A stretch of 64,000 bases of DNA from Larix kaempferi (Eukaryota; Streptophyta; Pinopsida; Pinales; Pinaceae): NCBI GenBank assembly GCA_027924585.1, contig BSBM01000904.1:16389501-16453500 (forward strand), read 5' to 3'. The translations under genes and the position numbers were made by a program. This document shows positions 10,939 through 23,853 of the stretch, piece by piece (within the stretch, counting starts at the first letter, position 1; each line of letters opens with the position of its first letter). A model generated the notes under the pieces. That model saw only the letters and a list, made by a program, of their open reading frames with translations, had not been told where the DNA came from and did not search any database.

Positions 10939-11959
10939 TCATATGTCTGGAGGTATCTTCTTCTTGGGAAGAAGTGGTTCATGCTCAAAAGGAATGTGCT
11001 TGTACGTGCTCTTCAGATCGAATGTGATGAGAACAAATCCAAAGGTATGAGGATGATCCTTGAACCTGTGATTCGAATCCGTTGAGGTAGGATCAAATCT
11101 ATGAATGTGCAGAGCCTTTTGTCTTCTCCTTCGAACCATCATGGGTGAGATTATGCTCAAAAGAACCATCAAATATCAGTGATTGCTTGGAATCCAAATC
11201 AGATCCAAGACTTGAATCATGGTTGCTTAAGATCTCCTTTGAACCATTTGAGGTGAGATCTAAACCAGTAAATGCATGAGAAATTATCCCAAGCGAATGG
11301 CAATGGCCATCATCTTCAATAACCTTCTGAGAGCATGAAATAATGGTCTTACAATAGTAAATAAGAGGTGATTGATCAAGGAGAGCGAATGCATTACCTC
11401 CAATGGCTGATTTAACCTCTGAAACATTCATGAGATCATGATGCAAACCAACAGACTCTGGTGCAAGAGAGGATTTAGGAACCTCTGCAATTTCTAGAGT
11501 GCGAGCTGGCACATAATTCGAAATAGAAGAAATTTGGAGCATGAGTGTAGAATCTACAAGTTCTTCTTCTTTGTGGACAACTTCAATATGAGATATGAGA
11601 TATTCATGATCAATGAGATCATCAAGGAGGGCGAATACATCACTGGGCTTTCTCTCGAAAGGGTTTGGACCAATCCCTTCATTGTGCTTGCCAAATATTT
11701 CATCAATATCAGCCCATAGCTCTTTTGGAGATTCAACATCAAGGAGGTCAATTAACATGCATCAAGGCATAGCATACATTATGGCTGCAATGGCTAATTC
11801 ACCTTCATTTAACCAGTCATTCTCTTCTTTAGAGGATTCGAACTCTCTTTCAAAATAATAATCAAAGAGACCATGTCTCTTCAAATGTGCTATCATCTTT
11901 GGTTTCCATTCATCATATTTGAATGGAGAAAGAGGAGTAATTCCTTCCAAATTGAACAT
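10939..11959 (-). pseudogene. gag-like ORF of Copia-derived element, copy 1
   Basis: The start MFNLEGITPLSPFNYDEWK-type segment (here with FKYDEWK) resembles a Copia gag N-terminus. An in-frame TGA follows MYAMP, then MLIDLLDVESPKELW and an unfamiliar 200-residue tail. It is nearly the same as copy 2 (13095-14117). A 2-base loss near 11108 shifts the frame so that this copy ends early in SAHS, while the lost tail is still visible in another frame to 10939. No zinc knuckle, protease or polymerase follows. Confidence 0.7.
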
Positions 11960-12126
11960 GGAAGTTGTTTCAGAAGACCTGCAAAAACAATAGAAAATGT
12001 CTGCAACTGCTACTGCTGCAAAAATGCAGAAACTGCTGCAACTGCTGCACTCGAAATCTTGATAATAACCTGCAAAAAACTCTCAGGAATGGAGATAAAC
12101 AATACTCTCAACATGCTCTAATACCA

Positions 12127-12907
12127 TGTGAAAATTCTCACAGCAAATCTAAGAGCTGATGTGTACCTCACAATGAGGAAATCTAGGAATAAGATTAAGA
12201 GTGAATAATGCAGTAAAATGAGCAACATAATAATACAGTAGAACTCGGATAGAAGCAAAATAACTTCACACACACTAATTCATTAATCACAAATGGACAA
12301 ATAAATAATACAATGCATGAGGATTCGAATGCCAAGGTTGAAATTCGAATTAGCTTTCATGGAGTGATCAAAAGATCACTGGAGTGTCATTGGAGCACAA
12401 CTAGAATTCTTCATTATAATTAGTGGAGTCATCAATGCTCAAGTAACTGTCAACCAACAGTCTAACTGAGTCTAACTGAGTGTGGTAGGTGTAAATGAGT
12501 GTAACTGGAACTAACTGAATGAAGGAGGCTCAGTGGAGGGCGCATGAGGAGCTATCTGGAGTCAAAATGGGCAGTCTAGTCTCACTGGAGGTCCATCAGA
12601 GTGATACAGTCAGTTGAGAGTCAGTCTAGGATTAAATCAAGGAAAGAAGTGAAGATAATTCAACTAACTGAAGTGAAACTGAGTGGTAGGTGAGAGAGGA
12701 CGAGTGGATTCCTTAAATAAAGGAGGAATGGCGCACTAAAGCTCTAAGAGGGTTAAAACTAATCTGAGAGAAGCTCTTGGGGCTATCTAACTGAGGGCTA
12801 GGTGCTAGGACTGATGACTGGGATGCATGCAGAATGCATGCATAACTGAAAATGCAAAAAGGAATAATGCTGGTAGGACTAGGATGGAGTATAGGAATAT
12901 CCCAACA
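12127..12907 (-). repeat. Copia-like LTR shared by the two tandem copies
   Basis: Its forward bases start TGTGAAAATTCTCACA next to a primer site at 12112-12126 (with one change, giving TGGTATTAGAGC) and end TATCCCAACA at 12907 next to a C-rich run that is the polypurine tract of the - strand. In a stretch of about 170 bases compared by eye with 14256-15050 I count about a dozen mismatches, so the insertions are not recent. Confidence 0.8.
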
Positions 12908-12919
12908 CCCCCCCTTAAT
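12908..12919 (-). other. Polypurine tract of Copia-like copy 2
   Basis: Forward CCCCCCCTTAA, that is TTAAGGGGGGG on the - strand, directly before the LTR start TGTTGGG. The same run is at 10751-10762 in copy 1, and a near-identical run is at 59617-59627 in the intact Copia element. Confidence 0.7.
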
Positions 12920-13094
12920 CCATCCTGGGCCCTTGTAACTGATACCAAAGGTCACCCAATACAATGAATAATAATGACAGTCAATGAACCGAGGAAATGG
13001 GAAAAACCTCATGGGAAAAATACCCCCCCTCAAAATAGACTGTACGGCACACACAAAAATAAATGCTCCAAACTCAACCAGGTGTGATGCTTGG

Positions 13095-14117
13095 TCATAT
13101 GTCTGGAGGTATCTTCTTCTTGGGAAGAAGTGGTTCATGCTCAAAAGGCATGTTCTTGTACTTGCTCTTCAGATCGAATGTGATGAGAACAAATCCAAAG
13201 GTATGAGGATGATCCTTGAACCTGTGATTCGAATCCGTTGAGGTAGGATCAAATCTATGAATGTGCAGATAGCCTTTTGTCTTCTCCTTCGAACCATCAT
13301 CGGTGAGATTATGCTCAAAAGAACCATCGAATATCAGTGATTGCTTGGAATCCAAATCAGATCCAAGACTTGAATCATGGTTGCTTAAGATCTCCTTTGA
13401 ACCATTTGAGGTGAGATCTAAACCAGTAAATGCATGATAAATTATCCCAAGCGAATGGAAATGGCCATCATCTTCAATAACCTTCTGAGAGCATGAAATA
13501 ATGATCTTACAATAGTAAATAAGAGGTGATTGATCAAGAAGAGCGAATGCATTACCTCCAATGGTTGATTTAAACTCTGAAACATTCATGAGATCATGAT
13601 GCAAACCAACAGACTCTGGTGCAAGAGAGGATTTAGGAACCTCTGCAATTTCTAGAGTGCGAGCTGGCACATAATTCAAAATAGAAGAAATTTGGAGCAT
13701 GAGTGTAGAATCTGCAAGTTCTTCTTCTTTGTGGACAACTTCAATATGAGATATGAGATATTCATGATCAATGAGATCATCAAGGAGGGCGAATGCATCA
13801 CTGGGCTTGCTCTCGAAAGGGTTTGGACCAATCCCTTCATTTTGCTTGCCAAATATTTCATCCATATGTGCCCATAGCTCTTTTGGAGATTCAACATCAA
13901 GGAGGTCGATTAACATGCATCAAGGCATAGCATACATCATGGCTACAATGGCTAATTCACCTTCATTTAACCATTCATTCTCTTCTTCAGAGGATTCGAA
14001 CTCTCTTTCAAAACAATAATCAAAGAGACCATGTCTCTTCAAATGTGCTATCATCTTTGGTTTCCATTCATCATAGTTGAATGGAGAAAGAGGAGTAATT
14101 CCTTCCAAATTGAACAT
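13095..14117 (-). pseudogene. gag-like ORF of Copia-derived element, copy 2
   Basis: It begins with MFNLEGITPLSPFNYDEWKP, a Copia-gag-like start placed about 140 bases after the primer site. An in-frame TGA follows MYAMP at 13917-13919; after it the frame is open for 273 residues to IPPDI and a stop at 13095. The first part after the TGA (LLDVESPKELWAHMDEIFG) still looks like gag. The rest is Ser/Asp-rich with no recognised domain. Both copies share the TGA, so the parent element already had it. The protein may be unnecessary for movement, or be made by read-through. Confidence 0.7.
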
Positions 14118-14240
14118 GGAAGTTGTTTCAGAAGACCTTCAAAAACAATAGAAAATGTCTGCAACTGCTACTGCTGCACTCGAAATCTTGATAATAACCC
14201 GCAAAAAACTCTCAGGAATGGAGATAAACAATACTCTCAA

Positions 14241-14255
14241 CATGCTCTGATACCA
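14241..14255 (-). other. Primer-binding site of Copia-like copy 2
   Basis: On the - strand this reads TGGTATCAGAGCATG, directly after the LTR end TTTTCACA. It complements the initiator Met-tRNA region used by plant Copia elements. Confidence 0.8.
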
Positions 14256-15050
14256 TGTGAAAATTCTCACAGCAAATCTAAGAGCTGATGTATACCTCAC
14301 AATGAAAGAATTTAGGAATAAGATTAAGAGTGAATAATGGAGTAAAATGAGCAACATAATAATACAGTAGAACTCGGATAGAAGCAAAATAACTTCACAC
14401 ACACTAATTCATTAATCACAAATGGACAAATAAATAATACATTGCATGAGGATTCGAATGCCAAGGTGGCAATTTGAATTAGCCTTCATGGAGTGATCAA
14501 AAGATCACTGGAGTGTCATCGGAGCACGACTAGAAGTCTTAATTATCATCAGTGGAGTCATCAATGATCAAGTAACTGTCAACCATCAGTCTAACTGAGT
14601 CTAACTGAGTGTGGTAGGTGTAACTGAGTGTAACTGGAACTAACTGAATGAAGGAGGCTCAGTGGAGGGTGCATGAGGAGCTAACTAAAGTTAGAATGGG
14701 TAGTCTAGTCTCACTGGAGGTCCATCGGAGTGATACAGTCAGTTGAGAGTCAGTCTAGCCTTAAATCAAGGAAAGAACTGAAGATAACTCAACTAACTGA
14801 AGTGCAACTAAGTGGTAGGTGAGAGAGGACGAGTGGCTTCCTTAAATCAAGGAGGAAGGGCGCACTAAGCTCTAAGAGGGCTAAAACTAATATGAGAGAA
14901 GCTCCTGGGGCTATCTAACTGAGGGCTAAGTGTTGGGACTGATGACTGGGATGCATGCATGCATGCAGAATGCATGTTGCATGCATAACTGAAAATGCAA
15001 AAAGGAATAATGTTGGTAGGACTAGGATGGAGTATAGGAATATCCCAACA
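14256..15050 (-). repeat. Copia-like 5' LTR
   Basis: 795 bases from TGTGAAAATTCTCACA at 14256 to TATCCCAACA at 15050, with TG/CA ends on the - strand. It abuts the gypsy protease sequence (GGTTGATGAAGG) at 15051, which gives an exact insertion border on this side. Confidence 0.8.
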
Positions 15051-16215
15051 GGTTGATGAAGGTGCTTCCACTTCAGTAATGTCATTGGATTGTTGGAAGG
15101 CTCTTGGCTCTCCTCCCTTATCAAAGTCTATGACCATGCTTACTGCATTTGATGGTCGGTTTTTTAGGCCGCACGGTATTCTCCCTTCCCTTGAGGTTCA
15201 CTTGGGAGGGAAATCTGTGCCTATTGAAGTCGAGGTGGTTGATGCGCCCATCGACTACAACCTTCTTCTGGGTAGGAATTGGATCTATGCTATGAAAGCG
15301 ATTGTATCGTTTGTGTTTAGGATTATTTTCTTTCCACACAAAGGCAGAATTGTGACGATCGATCAGCTAGACTTACCTAGTTCCAATTCTGCAGCATCAC
15401 CGGGAACTGTTGTTCCCCAGATCAAAGATTCTCAGCCGGAAACTGGGAACATTGCTATAGGATTGTACCCTTCTTTGATGGGATCTTTTGACTTCCCTGC
15501 ACCAATCTCCTTTGTAGGAACCATCTCCATTGATGCTCCTTCCTCGCTAAATCATATACCTTTCCGAACATCGTATTTCAGTGATCCGTGTAATCTACCT
15601 TCCATGAGTTCCCCATCTGGAGACGTTTCACACATTGGGATGGATATGCCCTTGTCTGCAGTCAATCTTGTTGATCATGTTCAACAAGCCATTGCAGATT
15701 CGGATCTCTCTTCTTCATGGACAGGAGAGGAAGATCCCGTTATGTTGCCCGCACAGGCAGTCGACCCATCTTGTTCACACGGATGCATTGATGATACTCT
15801 ACCTTCAGATGAATATTTTATCACATCCATGCATGGTAATGACGAGCCTTGGGGGGATTCCTAACATAGATCTCATTCCTTTCCCACCCTCGGTCTTATT
15901 GAGCGAGATGAGCCTATAATACAATCTGCCACCCATTTGGATTTGGATCTAGTCACAGTCTCGTCCAGCTCTGGTTTGACGTCTGAGTCTAATGAGTCTT
16001 TGAACTCTCCTATAGATCCACAAATCAATGCTCCTAAAGAGTTTGATTCTATTTCTAGAATTTCCATCTCCCGTGATGATGGATTTGCTTTTGCAGATTC
16101 TTTCGCATCCTTCAACTTTTCTCTTCATTTTGATCCCTCAGGTATTGGTACTATGGCACCTTCAGTGGTTAGCTCTACCTGCATGTTGTCTAAGGTTAAC
16201 AATAGTGAAGTTTAA
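15051..16215 (+). pseudogene. gypsy protease and downstream linker of the second copy
   Basis: Directly after the Copia-like LTR, the frame reads VDEGASTSVMSLDCWKALG, containing the DEGAS protease motif, then IDYNLLLGRNWIYAMKA and GRIVTIDQLD. These match 728-1060 of the first copy closely. The frame stops at 15862 after NDEPWGDS, which corresponds to the PWDD segment at about 1475. A second short frame at 15937-16215 (acidic, Ser-rich) continues the linker. RT should follow but does not. The aspartic protease would process the polyprotein; without gag and RT it has no function. Confidence 0.8.
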
Positions 16216-18401
16216 AATGTTTCTATCGCAATGACTTGTATCATATTTTTCTTTACGTACATTTTAGAGATGATCTTGGTACTTATGTTTCTTGGAGACA
16301 TGATTCTTAGCTAGACTTACTACTTGTTTACTGGTCCTTTTCGACATTTGCTTCGGTCATGGTAGGCATATTCGGAACCTTGCATATAGGTTTAGGCCTC
16401 CCCATTGTTATGATGCATTTGAACCTTTTTCCATCTGAATTCGCAGACACCCCCTGAGTGCCCTTATCTTGCTCATGTTCCTTGCATTATGCATAGCTTT
16501 GTTCCATGCGCTTTGAACTAGTCTCGCATGTCCCTGACACTCGTCTGCTCCCATTACAAGCATTCTTCCATCTCTCCTTTGAGCTCGTTAAAAACAGTAA
16601 GGAGGTCACAAGTTTACTTTTTCGGGCTCGTTAAACCTTTACGGAAAATATTTTTATAAAGTATTTTTAAGCCCTTGTTAGAATTTTTCAAATCAAACAA
16701 GATTGCCGAGTATACTTGTCATTTCAGACTCATTAAAGGATTTGAAGCGACATCCACTTAGGTATAAGTTTACCCCTTTTCCGGACCTTTGTGGATTAAT
16801 TACAAAAAAGGTATACTCTAGTCATACGTGACTATAAGAGTTCTTCTCTCATTGTTTTACACTTTTTCGGGTGAGGAGACTAACTTTACGAAAAAGGACT
16901 CCCCTTTTATGTCGAGTTGTGATTGCATTGCATTATCTTGCTTGCCTATTGAGCCTTGTGCGGGCTCCCACTTAGTCACTTATTAGCCATGTGCCTGAGC
17001 ACTTTCCCTAACGAGCCTTGCATAGCTTTCATTTTCCTTTCACATTTTGATGACCCTTTACCCTGAGGGAACACCCCCCCGAGTGTCCACATCCTGCACA
17101 TGCTTCCTTATATTGATCATAGGTATGTTCCACTGCTTGGAACTAGTTTTCTCACTACTTGACACTCATTCCCTCACCTATTGTATTATAAGCAATCTTA
17201 ATCTTTTTCAAGCTTTCCCAAATATGAAAAAGACCAAAAAAATAAAATATTCCAAAAATCCGGACGAGAGAATATTTACTTCTTTCTGTTGGCAGTTGTT
17301 GTGTCGCCTTTGAACAGAGCATTCATTACACTCCATACATTATGAGTTGGGACTGTAGTCAAACCTTAGGAGTTGTACTCGTTTCTTAGTTTTACTCCAT
17401 CGATTGGTTAAGCTTCCAGTCACTATGGATCCCTTTGTTGATGCCTCCTACATCGCATAGTGTCATGTCGAGTCTATGATGCCTGAGTCTATCCATCTGC
17501 TAATGCTCTTGTTCAAAGGAAGTCCTAAAACTAGAGTCAACCACTCCTCAGATCTCTTGACTATTGCATGTCGGCCATCCTTATTGACTCAGTCTGTTTC
17601 ATCTGAGTTCTTCCAAATATTTCAGCGTAGCTGTTACCTCGTGCTGGTTGATGGGGGATGCCCTAATGCCCTCCTTCCAGCGAGTTTCGTTCCGTCGAAT
17701 TCAACTCATTTATTCTAGAATTGAGACTTAGAGTTCAGTTGAGTACCTTGAGGCTTGCAGTCATTATTGGAAGGTTCTCTCGCCATCGACAGTTTTGGGA
17801 ATACATCAATGTCCCTTGATCGATGGATTCATCTTAGTGTTCGACTTCAACACATCTATTTGCACTCTGATGATTGTACTCTGTGCCTTGATGCCCATTT
17901 TCATTATCGATGGGTTATCTCGCGTCTGTTAACGGTATACATCATTGACCGGTAATCAAACGATGTCACATCAGGTTCAACCTCAACACCTTTATTCACT
18001 TAATGGGACTTGCACCGTAGATGATTTGTGTAGAAGACCCCAAACGTTAGTAGCATTCAGTATGCTGCTCTTGATCGTGACTGTACATCTGAGATATCAC
18101 CTCTCACACATCAACAGTTTGTACCTCCAGTTTTCACCAGTTGTTTCCTTTCAGCAGGAGACCGTCTCTTACTGTAGATGGTTATGGCTATGATCACCTA
18201 TGACATGTATTCACTTTGTACCGCCTATCATGGCCATTGTATCAGATTGTTGTATTATACTAACATGTACTCAAAGATATTATTGTATTATGACAAGTGA
18301 GCTGCTCTCTCCATTTGTGTCTCCATCACTCCACTTCTGAGATTTATAATGTATTTCGGCCATCCTAGAACCTTCTCTGACCTCACACATTAGGGGGCAT
18401 C
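16216..18401 (+). other. gypsy 3' non-coding region, second copy
   Basis: No gene seen. Repeated 'ctcgttaaa', 'tttttcggg' and 'tttacccc' words at 16580-16900 match 7180-7480 of the first copy. The 17930-17960 block matches 8370-8400. It ends in AGGGGGCATC before the LTR. Short ORFs here have no counterpart in the other copy. Confidence 0.55.
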
Positions 18402-19190
18402 TGTTACAGCGTAATTTTCCACCTTCTGAGCATTAGCATTCTTTGGCCTTCAAGATCCATTTCACTGACTCAGATTCACTTTATGTCCTCCAGAACACAA
18501 TTTTTCCTATTTTTCTTCCTGTATGCTAGCTGTTCCACTTTAGCCAACGTACACGCAGGCTGTTCCACTATAGCCCGCTGGTACCAAGTAAAATGGTAAA
18601 ATTCATTAGAAAATTACTTTTTACTCCCAAAAAGCGGTCTTAGGGTGACCTTTGGCCCTCCATTTTCCCTGAAACGCCTCGATGTGTCCTTTCACTTACC
18701 TTTGTAAGGCTATATATTGAGCTCTTATGGCATATGGAAGGGAGGAGAAAGAGAGAGCAAGATAACTCTAGTGGATTTTTGACGTGACTTGAGTCTACAC
18801 TCATTGATCCTTGTTGTTGTGAACTTCTTATGTTCACCTACCAAACTCCTTTCATAGTTTGAGTTTGTCATTGCATGGGGGATTGAAGTGGTGGAGGCAC
18901 AAGTGGAGAGACCCAGTTCTTGGTTCAGATTGGTTGCTGACAAGAGGTTGTATATTGTACTTCTTGTTATTCATTAATGGAAATACTCATTTTATCGTCC
19001 AATTGATGTTGTGAATATTGTTAAATTACATTGGGTTATACTCGCTTATGATAGCATGGATCATGCTATTGATTATGCTAATGTCTTTCACATATTATAT
19101 GCACTTGCTTGTACTTGTTTTTGAGACTAATTTGTAGGTTCAAGTGTAGAGGTTGAAAGCTCAACGGGGATCTACTTCAAACATCCGGTT
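18402..19190 (+). repeat. gypsy LTR (LTR-B)
   Basis: It starts TGTTACA directly after a G-rich run, as LTR-A does. A TATA-like CTATATATTGAGC lies near 18711. Beyond the first few dozen bases I cannot align it with LTR-A by eye. The end, near a GGGATCTAC motif at 19169, is approximate. Confidence 0.45.
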
Positions 19191-22100
19191 GAAGGTTGGT
19201 TTTTTCTCCATTATCTTAGCATTGTCATTTATATAGCATTGCATTGGGAAATGAGTCATTTTCTGGTAGTCAGCCATCTGTTGTGGTCTGCCCCAAGCCA
19301 TAGGAATTTTTCTCCGTAACATAAATGAGTATAAAACTTTTGTGATACTTCTCAAAATTACTATTGTAACCCCAATTCTGAAATGCCAATGCTACTTTGC
19401 TTCAATCGACATCGGTCTGGATACAATCTCAGTTCTCTATCAAGAGATATCTACTCTACAATACTCTTGGTCATCACCAAAAATATCCTAGGATTATTGA
19501 TTTTAAATCAACAATATCTTCACTTCTCGGAATTCAATTTGAATGATTTTTTTATTGAGTATTTATTTAAGAGGAACGCAGATCTACAATTTGTTTATTC
19601 TAATTTTTCATAGAAAGCTTCAAAAATGGACCTGAGTGTCACAACCCTATTTTTTCTCATTAAAATCTACAAAATAGAAAACAATTCTTCCTTTTTAGTC
19701 CAAGAAAGAGCTCTAATACAACTTGTTACAATCATTAACCCTTAAAATTGAATAAAAAATAGTGTATCCAAGAATAAGATAGAAAAGCCCCTTTACATCA
19801 AATACCCTTAAGGTGGGGCAACACCATACAATGATCATTTTATGGAAGGATAAAATCCTATTCACTTGCCCCTTCAAGGATGTAAAATGTTGATGAAATA
19901 AGCTCCAATACAATATACTCCAATATTTGATTCATAAGAAGAACTACATCCTTATTTATAAATCGCTAGAAAACCCTAACCATAACCAAATGGTAACCAC
20001 TTAGTGGACCTTATTTAATGAGACCACATTACATTTATTCAAGGCTAACTACCTAGTGGGTCTTATTTAATAATAATAAACACAGTGGACCCCATCCACC
20101 TTACATTAAATGCCACCATACCCACACTAATTAAATCTAGTGGTCCCATCAACCCCCATTATACCCCTAAGGAAGATCCTACCAACCTCGAGGAAAGGAA
20201 AGCTTTGAGCTATATTTTCCAAAAGTGTCAAGCATTGTAAGCACATCCTTGAGGATGGGAATCCCAGTGGAATTGTAGATTTAGAATTGTACACATATGT
20301 TGGTCAACAAAGTCCTTTCAAAAATTGAACCTAGAATTTCTTCCCTAGGTGGGTTCTCTAGTAAAAATATTGTTACAATGTGTGATGGATATTGTGTGTG
20401 AGTTTCTTATTCTTTACTTATTTTTTCTTAATTAAGGAAGCAAGGTGGAACCCAGAATTCCTGAGGCATGACAGTATAGTTGATCAAGTTCATAGTGTAT
20501 AGACATTGGGTGATTTTAACTTGCTTATTGGAATACAAATTGTATACTCTATACCTCTCAATACAATGTTCCATTTACCCAAGGGGGGAACACTCTTTTA
20601 TTCTAAAGAAGTCAATGTGTATTTTAAGAAATATAAGGGGGGTTATGGATATGAAGGAAGAATCCTTTACAAAGGAGTGTGTTCCAGTGCCCAACACTGT
20701 GACTTAGAGATACTCAAAAACCCATATGTATATGTTGGAAGAATGCTAGCTAATATATAGGGGTATCAAAGTACCTTGATATTCTAAAGGATTTTTATTG
20801 GTTTAATTCACAATATGACCTATCCAATGAACCCTATTCACCTTTGACTACGAAAAGTAATCTCAAATATTGTAATTACCAACTTAGGAATTTCAAAACA
20901 CCAACCACATCTTTTGAGCATCTTCCCTGGTAGTTGTCATATTCATAACATGTCTTATCAACTATGCCATTTTATTCATTTGTTGTTTTTCTATTTTCAT
21001 ATCTAGGTTATTATTTATGCATTGATTTTTCGTTGCTCCCATTAATCAATTTTTTGGTTCAAAGTACATCATATTCACTTGTTAATAGAGATTCATTGTA
21101 TCTTCTAGTCCATAGTGTTTACACAATATTTAGTAAATGTCCACACCTGTTACAATTTTTTCAGCATTTTATCACTCCACCTTTTTCTATCGTATTTAGT
21201 TGTTGGCCTTTGGTTATCTAGTCTACTTCAATTTTGTATTTGATTTCTATACCCTCCAATGCTTTGTAGTGTTTATTGTACTGCATATACTTGTTGATCA
21301 TTGTGTACTTCCAGAACATTCTTCTTTCTAGTGAATATAAAATATTTTCTATTACATATTTTAACATCATAGATAACACAATATGGGATTGGACACTAGA
21401 CACTCATCTTTTGAATGTCCTTCCAATGTTACAATTTGGGCACCAAATGTTAAACTTATTTCACCATCTTCGATGTTTCTTTCTTTACAAAGTTTCTTCT
21501 TACATCGTTGTCATTCAATGGTAAGCAAATTTGATTTCTTTATCATTGCCATCGTTGTCATTCAATGGTAAGCAAAATTGATTTCTTATTTCTCTATAAT
21601 TTTATCACATCTTTGTATGTTCAATGAAAATTTAATTTTTAGAATTATTGTTTCTCCAAATTTTACCACATCACATGTTCAATGAGAATTCAATTTTTAG
21701 ATGATGCCTTGCATGAACCAATGTAGTGCCATTTCTTTCATGATGTAAATGTTGATACCAATTTTTTGTATAAACAAAAATGGTTAGATTTGAATTAAAA
21801 TAAAGATGTGACCAAATTGTCTAACAAAGTAATACAAAAATTAATATAGATCTTGATGTTTCGATCCAATTTTTTTTCCAAAAATAGACCTATTCTTCTA
21901 CATATTTGGACTAGCCTGAAAGTACTATGATTACTAAATTCAAATTAGCATGAAAATTGCCTTACAAACTATCATACCAAAAACATGTATCTACATTTCA
22001 TGAATTAAAACAACGTTTCTTTAAAAAGGAACATGCTCATTTTGGGTTGCAATCTTACCACCAATCTTGGATGCCTAGGCTTAACTCAATGGTTTAGATC

Positions 22101-23800
22101 TTGGAGTGTCTCTTGTTGAACCATCTCTTCTTCCATTGTTGGCATGTGCCCCATCCCATAGAGTCCTCCCAAGTATGAAGGTGGCATTGTTGAATGTGCT
22201 CCTTCCCCTGTCATTATTTTCCCTTTTTCCAATTGCTCTATTCACCTCTATAGCTCCATCTTCTCTTCCATTTCCTCTAATCTATTATTATTATTTCTTC
22301 CCGAGATTTCTAAGTTCAATTCTTTGTTCTTTAGAGTTTCCAATTGAGACTCAAATCCTGTCATCTACTAGTGCCACAAATGCATCTCAATCTCATAATT
22401 GCGTTCCCAATATTTCCCCCATTTGTCCTATTTTCTTACATACAATCCACAGTATTCTTGGGTTTCCTCTATATGTTGCCCACAACGTCTAAGACCCCAA
22501 CGCAGTTTTGAAGTTTCACATAAGGCACACAATTTTTTGAATGGACATGGGGTTACATAACCCTAAAACAACAAGAATTCCACTGCAATTTCCCAATATC
22601 CTGATGGTTGAGACTAGCTAAGGGATTCCCACTTCCTTTGTTCACCAACAAAGTGGGTTTCCAAAATTCAATGGACAAGGACACCATACTTTCTGTGCAC
22701 ATCAAACAAACAAATAAATCCCACATCCCACCTGTAGTCCCATCAAAGCGAATATAATCATGAAGCTTCAGTTTATAGATAAGTGATGAGGTATAAAGGC
22801 CACAAGGGGGATAAAATCTCTATCTCCATCATTCTCTGACACCACTGCTTGGCTCTTGCTCTTAATATCATTTCAAACTTGCACATGAAGGCTAAATACT
22901 CAAGGGGAGGAGGAAAAGAACCATTTCCCCTTGCGATGACCTTGTTATTGGCATGTTTATTTGCTTCGGCGAAATTTATTAACACCTGACGAAAGGATAT
23001 GAACTCAAAGCTGTTAGGTAAAATTTGCATTCTCAGAACAAGTCTTTTTAGAAGGGAGTGTTACAGACTTGACTTGTGGAACATGTAGCTTATTATGATT
23101 GTGGAATTAACTATAATTGTAATTCACTTGATCCACCGTTTTTTTTAAATCACCAAACCTTGAAATATTGCTAAGATTTTTGTTTAGTTATTAGTTGCCT
23201 TGCCTAAACCCTATGTGAGTCTTTTTTTTTAATTTACTCTAAGATCTATAATGATCTTCCCTACACTGGCTCCCATAAATATCTATACTATCTTACCTTT
23301 GAATCGTTTCATATTGTATTCTATGTATATCGCCTATATGATAATTGTTTTAAATCACTTCAATTGCACTCCTCAATTTATCCTATGTATCCAATTTCTC
23401 AAGCTATCCTATGTATTCAATTTGGTTATCTATGATGTCATGTACCATTTAATTGTTTTCATGGTTATACTTCCATGTATTGTTACATCATAGTTATCAT
23501 ATTTAAATAAGAATTCTATGATATCACATATAATTAAAACATGCAAGTTTTAAAAATAAAAAATAAAAATTTAAAAATATGAATAGAGAAAATTAAAGTC
23601 ATGGGGAACTACAAGGTAATAAAACATTAGAATAAAATAAAATACACTAAAGCCATATGCTCTTTCAAATAGATGCAACTTTGGTCAACTTTCATGAAAC
23701 GTAGTATAGAAGATGAGATATTCACAAAAATGAATATATAGATTTCTAAAACAATAGAAAGAAATAAAATACACTATACTCATAAGCTATGTCAAATAGA
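19191..23800. other. AT-rich stretch with no confident gene
   Basis: No ORF here shows a recognisable protein or consistent coding signal. A 43-base direct repeat (cattcaatggtaagcaaa) lies at about 21510-21580. The word pair 'caaatagatg' with 'gtcaactttcatgaaac' at 23675-23700 recurs after the LTR at 45600, showing the flank of the LTR element below. The block 19640-20170 may be an LTR fragment and is listed separately. Confidence 0.4.
19640..20170 (-). repeat. Possible solo LTR or LTR fragment
   Basis: On the - strand this block has direct-repeat words (taagacccactaggtagtta; taaggtccactaagtggtta), then a TATA-like CGATTTATAAATAAGG near 19960, then a T-rich stretch ending near GTTGTGACA. That layout resembles an LTR promoter. 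No partner copy, primer site or target duplication is visible, so the call is weak. Confidence 0.25.
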
Positions 23801-23853
23801 TGCTACAAACATAAATAGGATAATAATTAAATAAAATAATAATTGTTAAATTA
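23801..23853 (+). repeat. 5' LTR of the small LTR element, first 53 bases
   Basis: TGCTACAAAC to GTTAAATTA, identical by eye to 45343-45395. The sequence departs from the LTR exactly after the A at 23853. Confidence 0.8.

Larger units (their letters stand above)
10741..15050 (-). mobile_element. tandem pair of non-autonomous Copia-like elements sharing an LTR
   Basis: Read on the - strand: LTR (15050-14256), primer site, internal region with a gag-like ORF, polypurine tract, shared LTR (12907-12127), primer site, a second internal region, polypurine tract, then only about 14 bases of a third LTR (10750-10741) before gypsy gag sequence. LTR ends are TGTTGGGATA and AATTTTCACA. The primer site TGGTATCAGAGC is typical for Copia elements primed by initiator Met-tRNA. 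The internal part is about 1.35 kb with no RT or integrase, so it must rely on another element. The array looks like a product of unequal LTR recombination. Confidence 0.8.
9581..19190 (+). mobile_element. second gypsy copy, RT and integrase missing, split by a Copia-like insertion
   Basis: A gag-like ORF at 9853-10731 is followed, after the foreign block 10741-15050, by protease at 15051 onward with the same family motifs as the first copy. Next comes a non-coding 3' region matching 7060-8800, a polypurine tract and an LTR at 18402. No RT, RNase H or integrase sequence is present, so the copy is an internal deletion derivative or was non-autonomous. LTR-A at 8813 and LTR-B at 18402 share only their first bases by eye, so they may not be a true pair. 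Confidence 0.65.

Noticed and set aside
8813-19190. LTR-A and LTR-B as the two LTRs of one element
   Set aside because: Beyond TGTTACA and similar layout they do not align by eye, so I do not claim a pair.
20480-21571. Short + strand ORFs
   Set aside because: No domain, AT-rich composition and no context.
22106-22492. 128-residue ORF rich in Leu, Phe and Ser
   Set aside because: No domain and composition follows the local T/C-rich sequence; no support from context.
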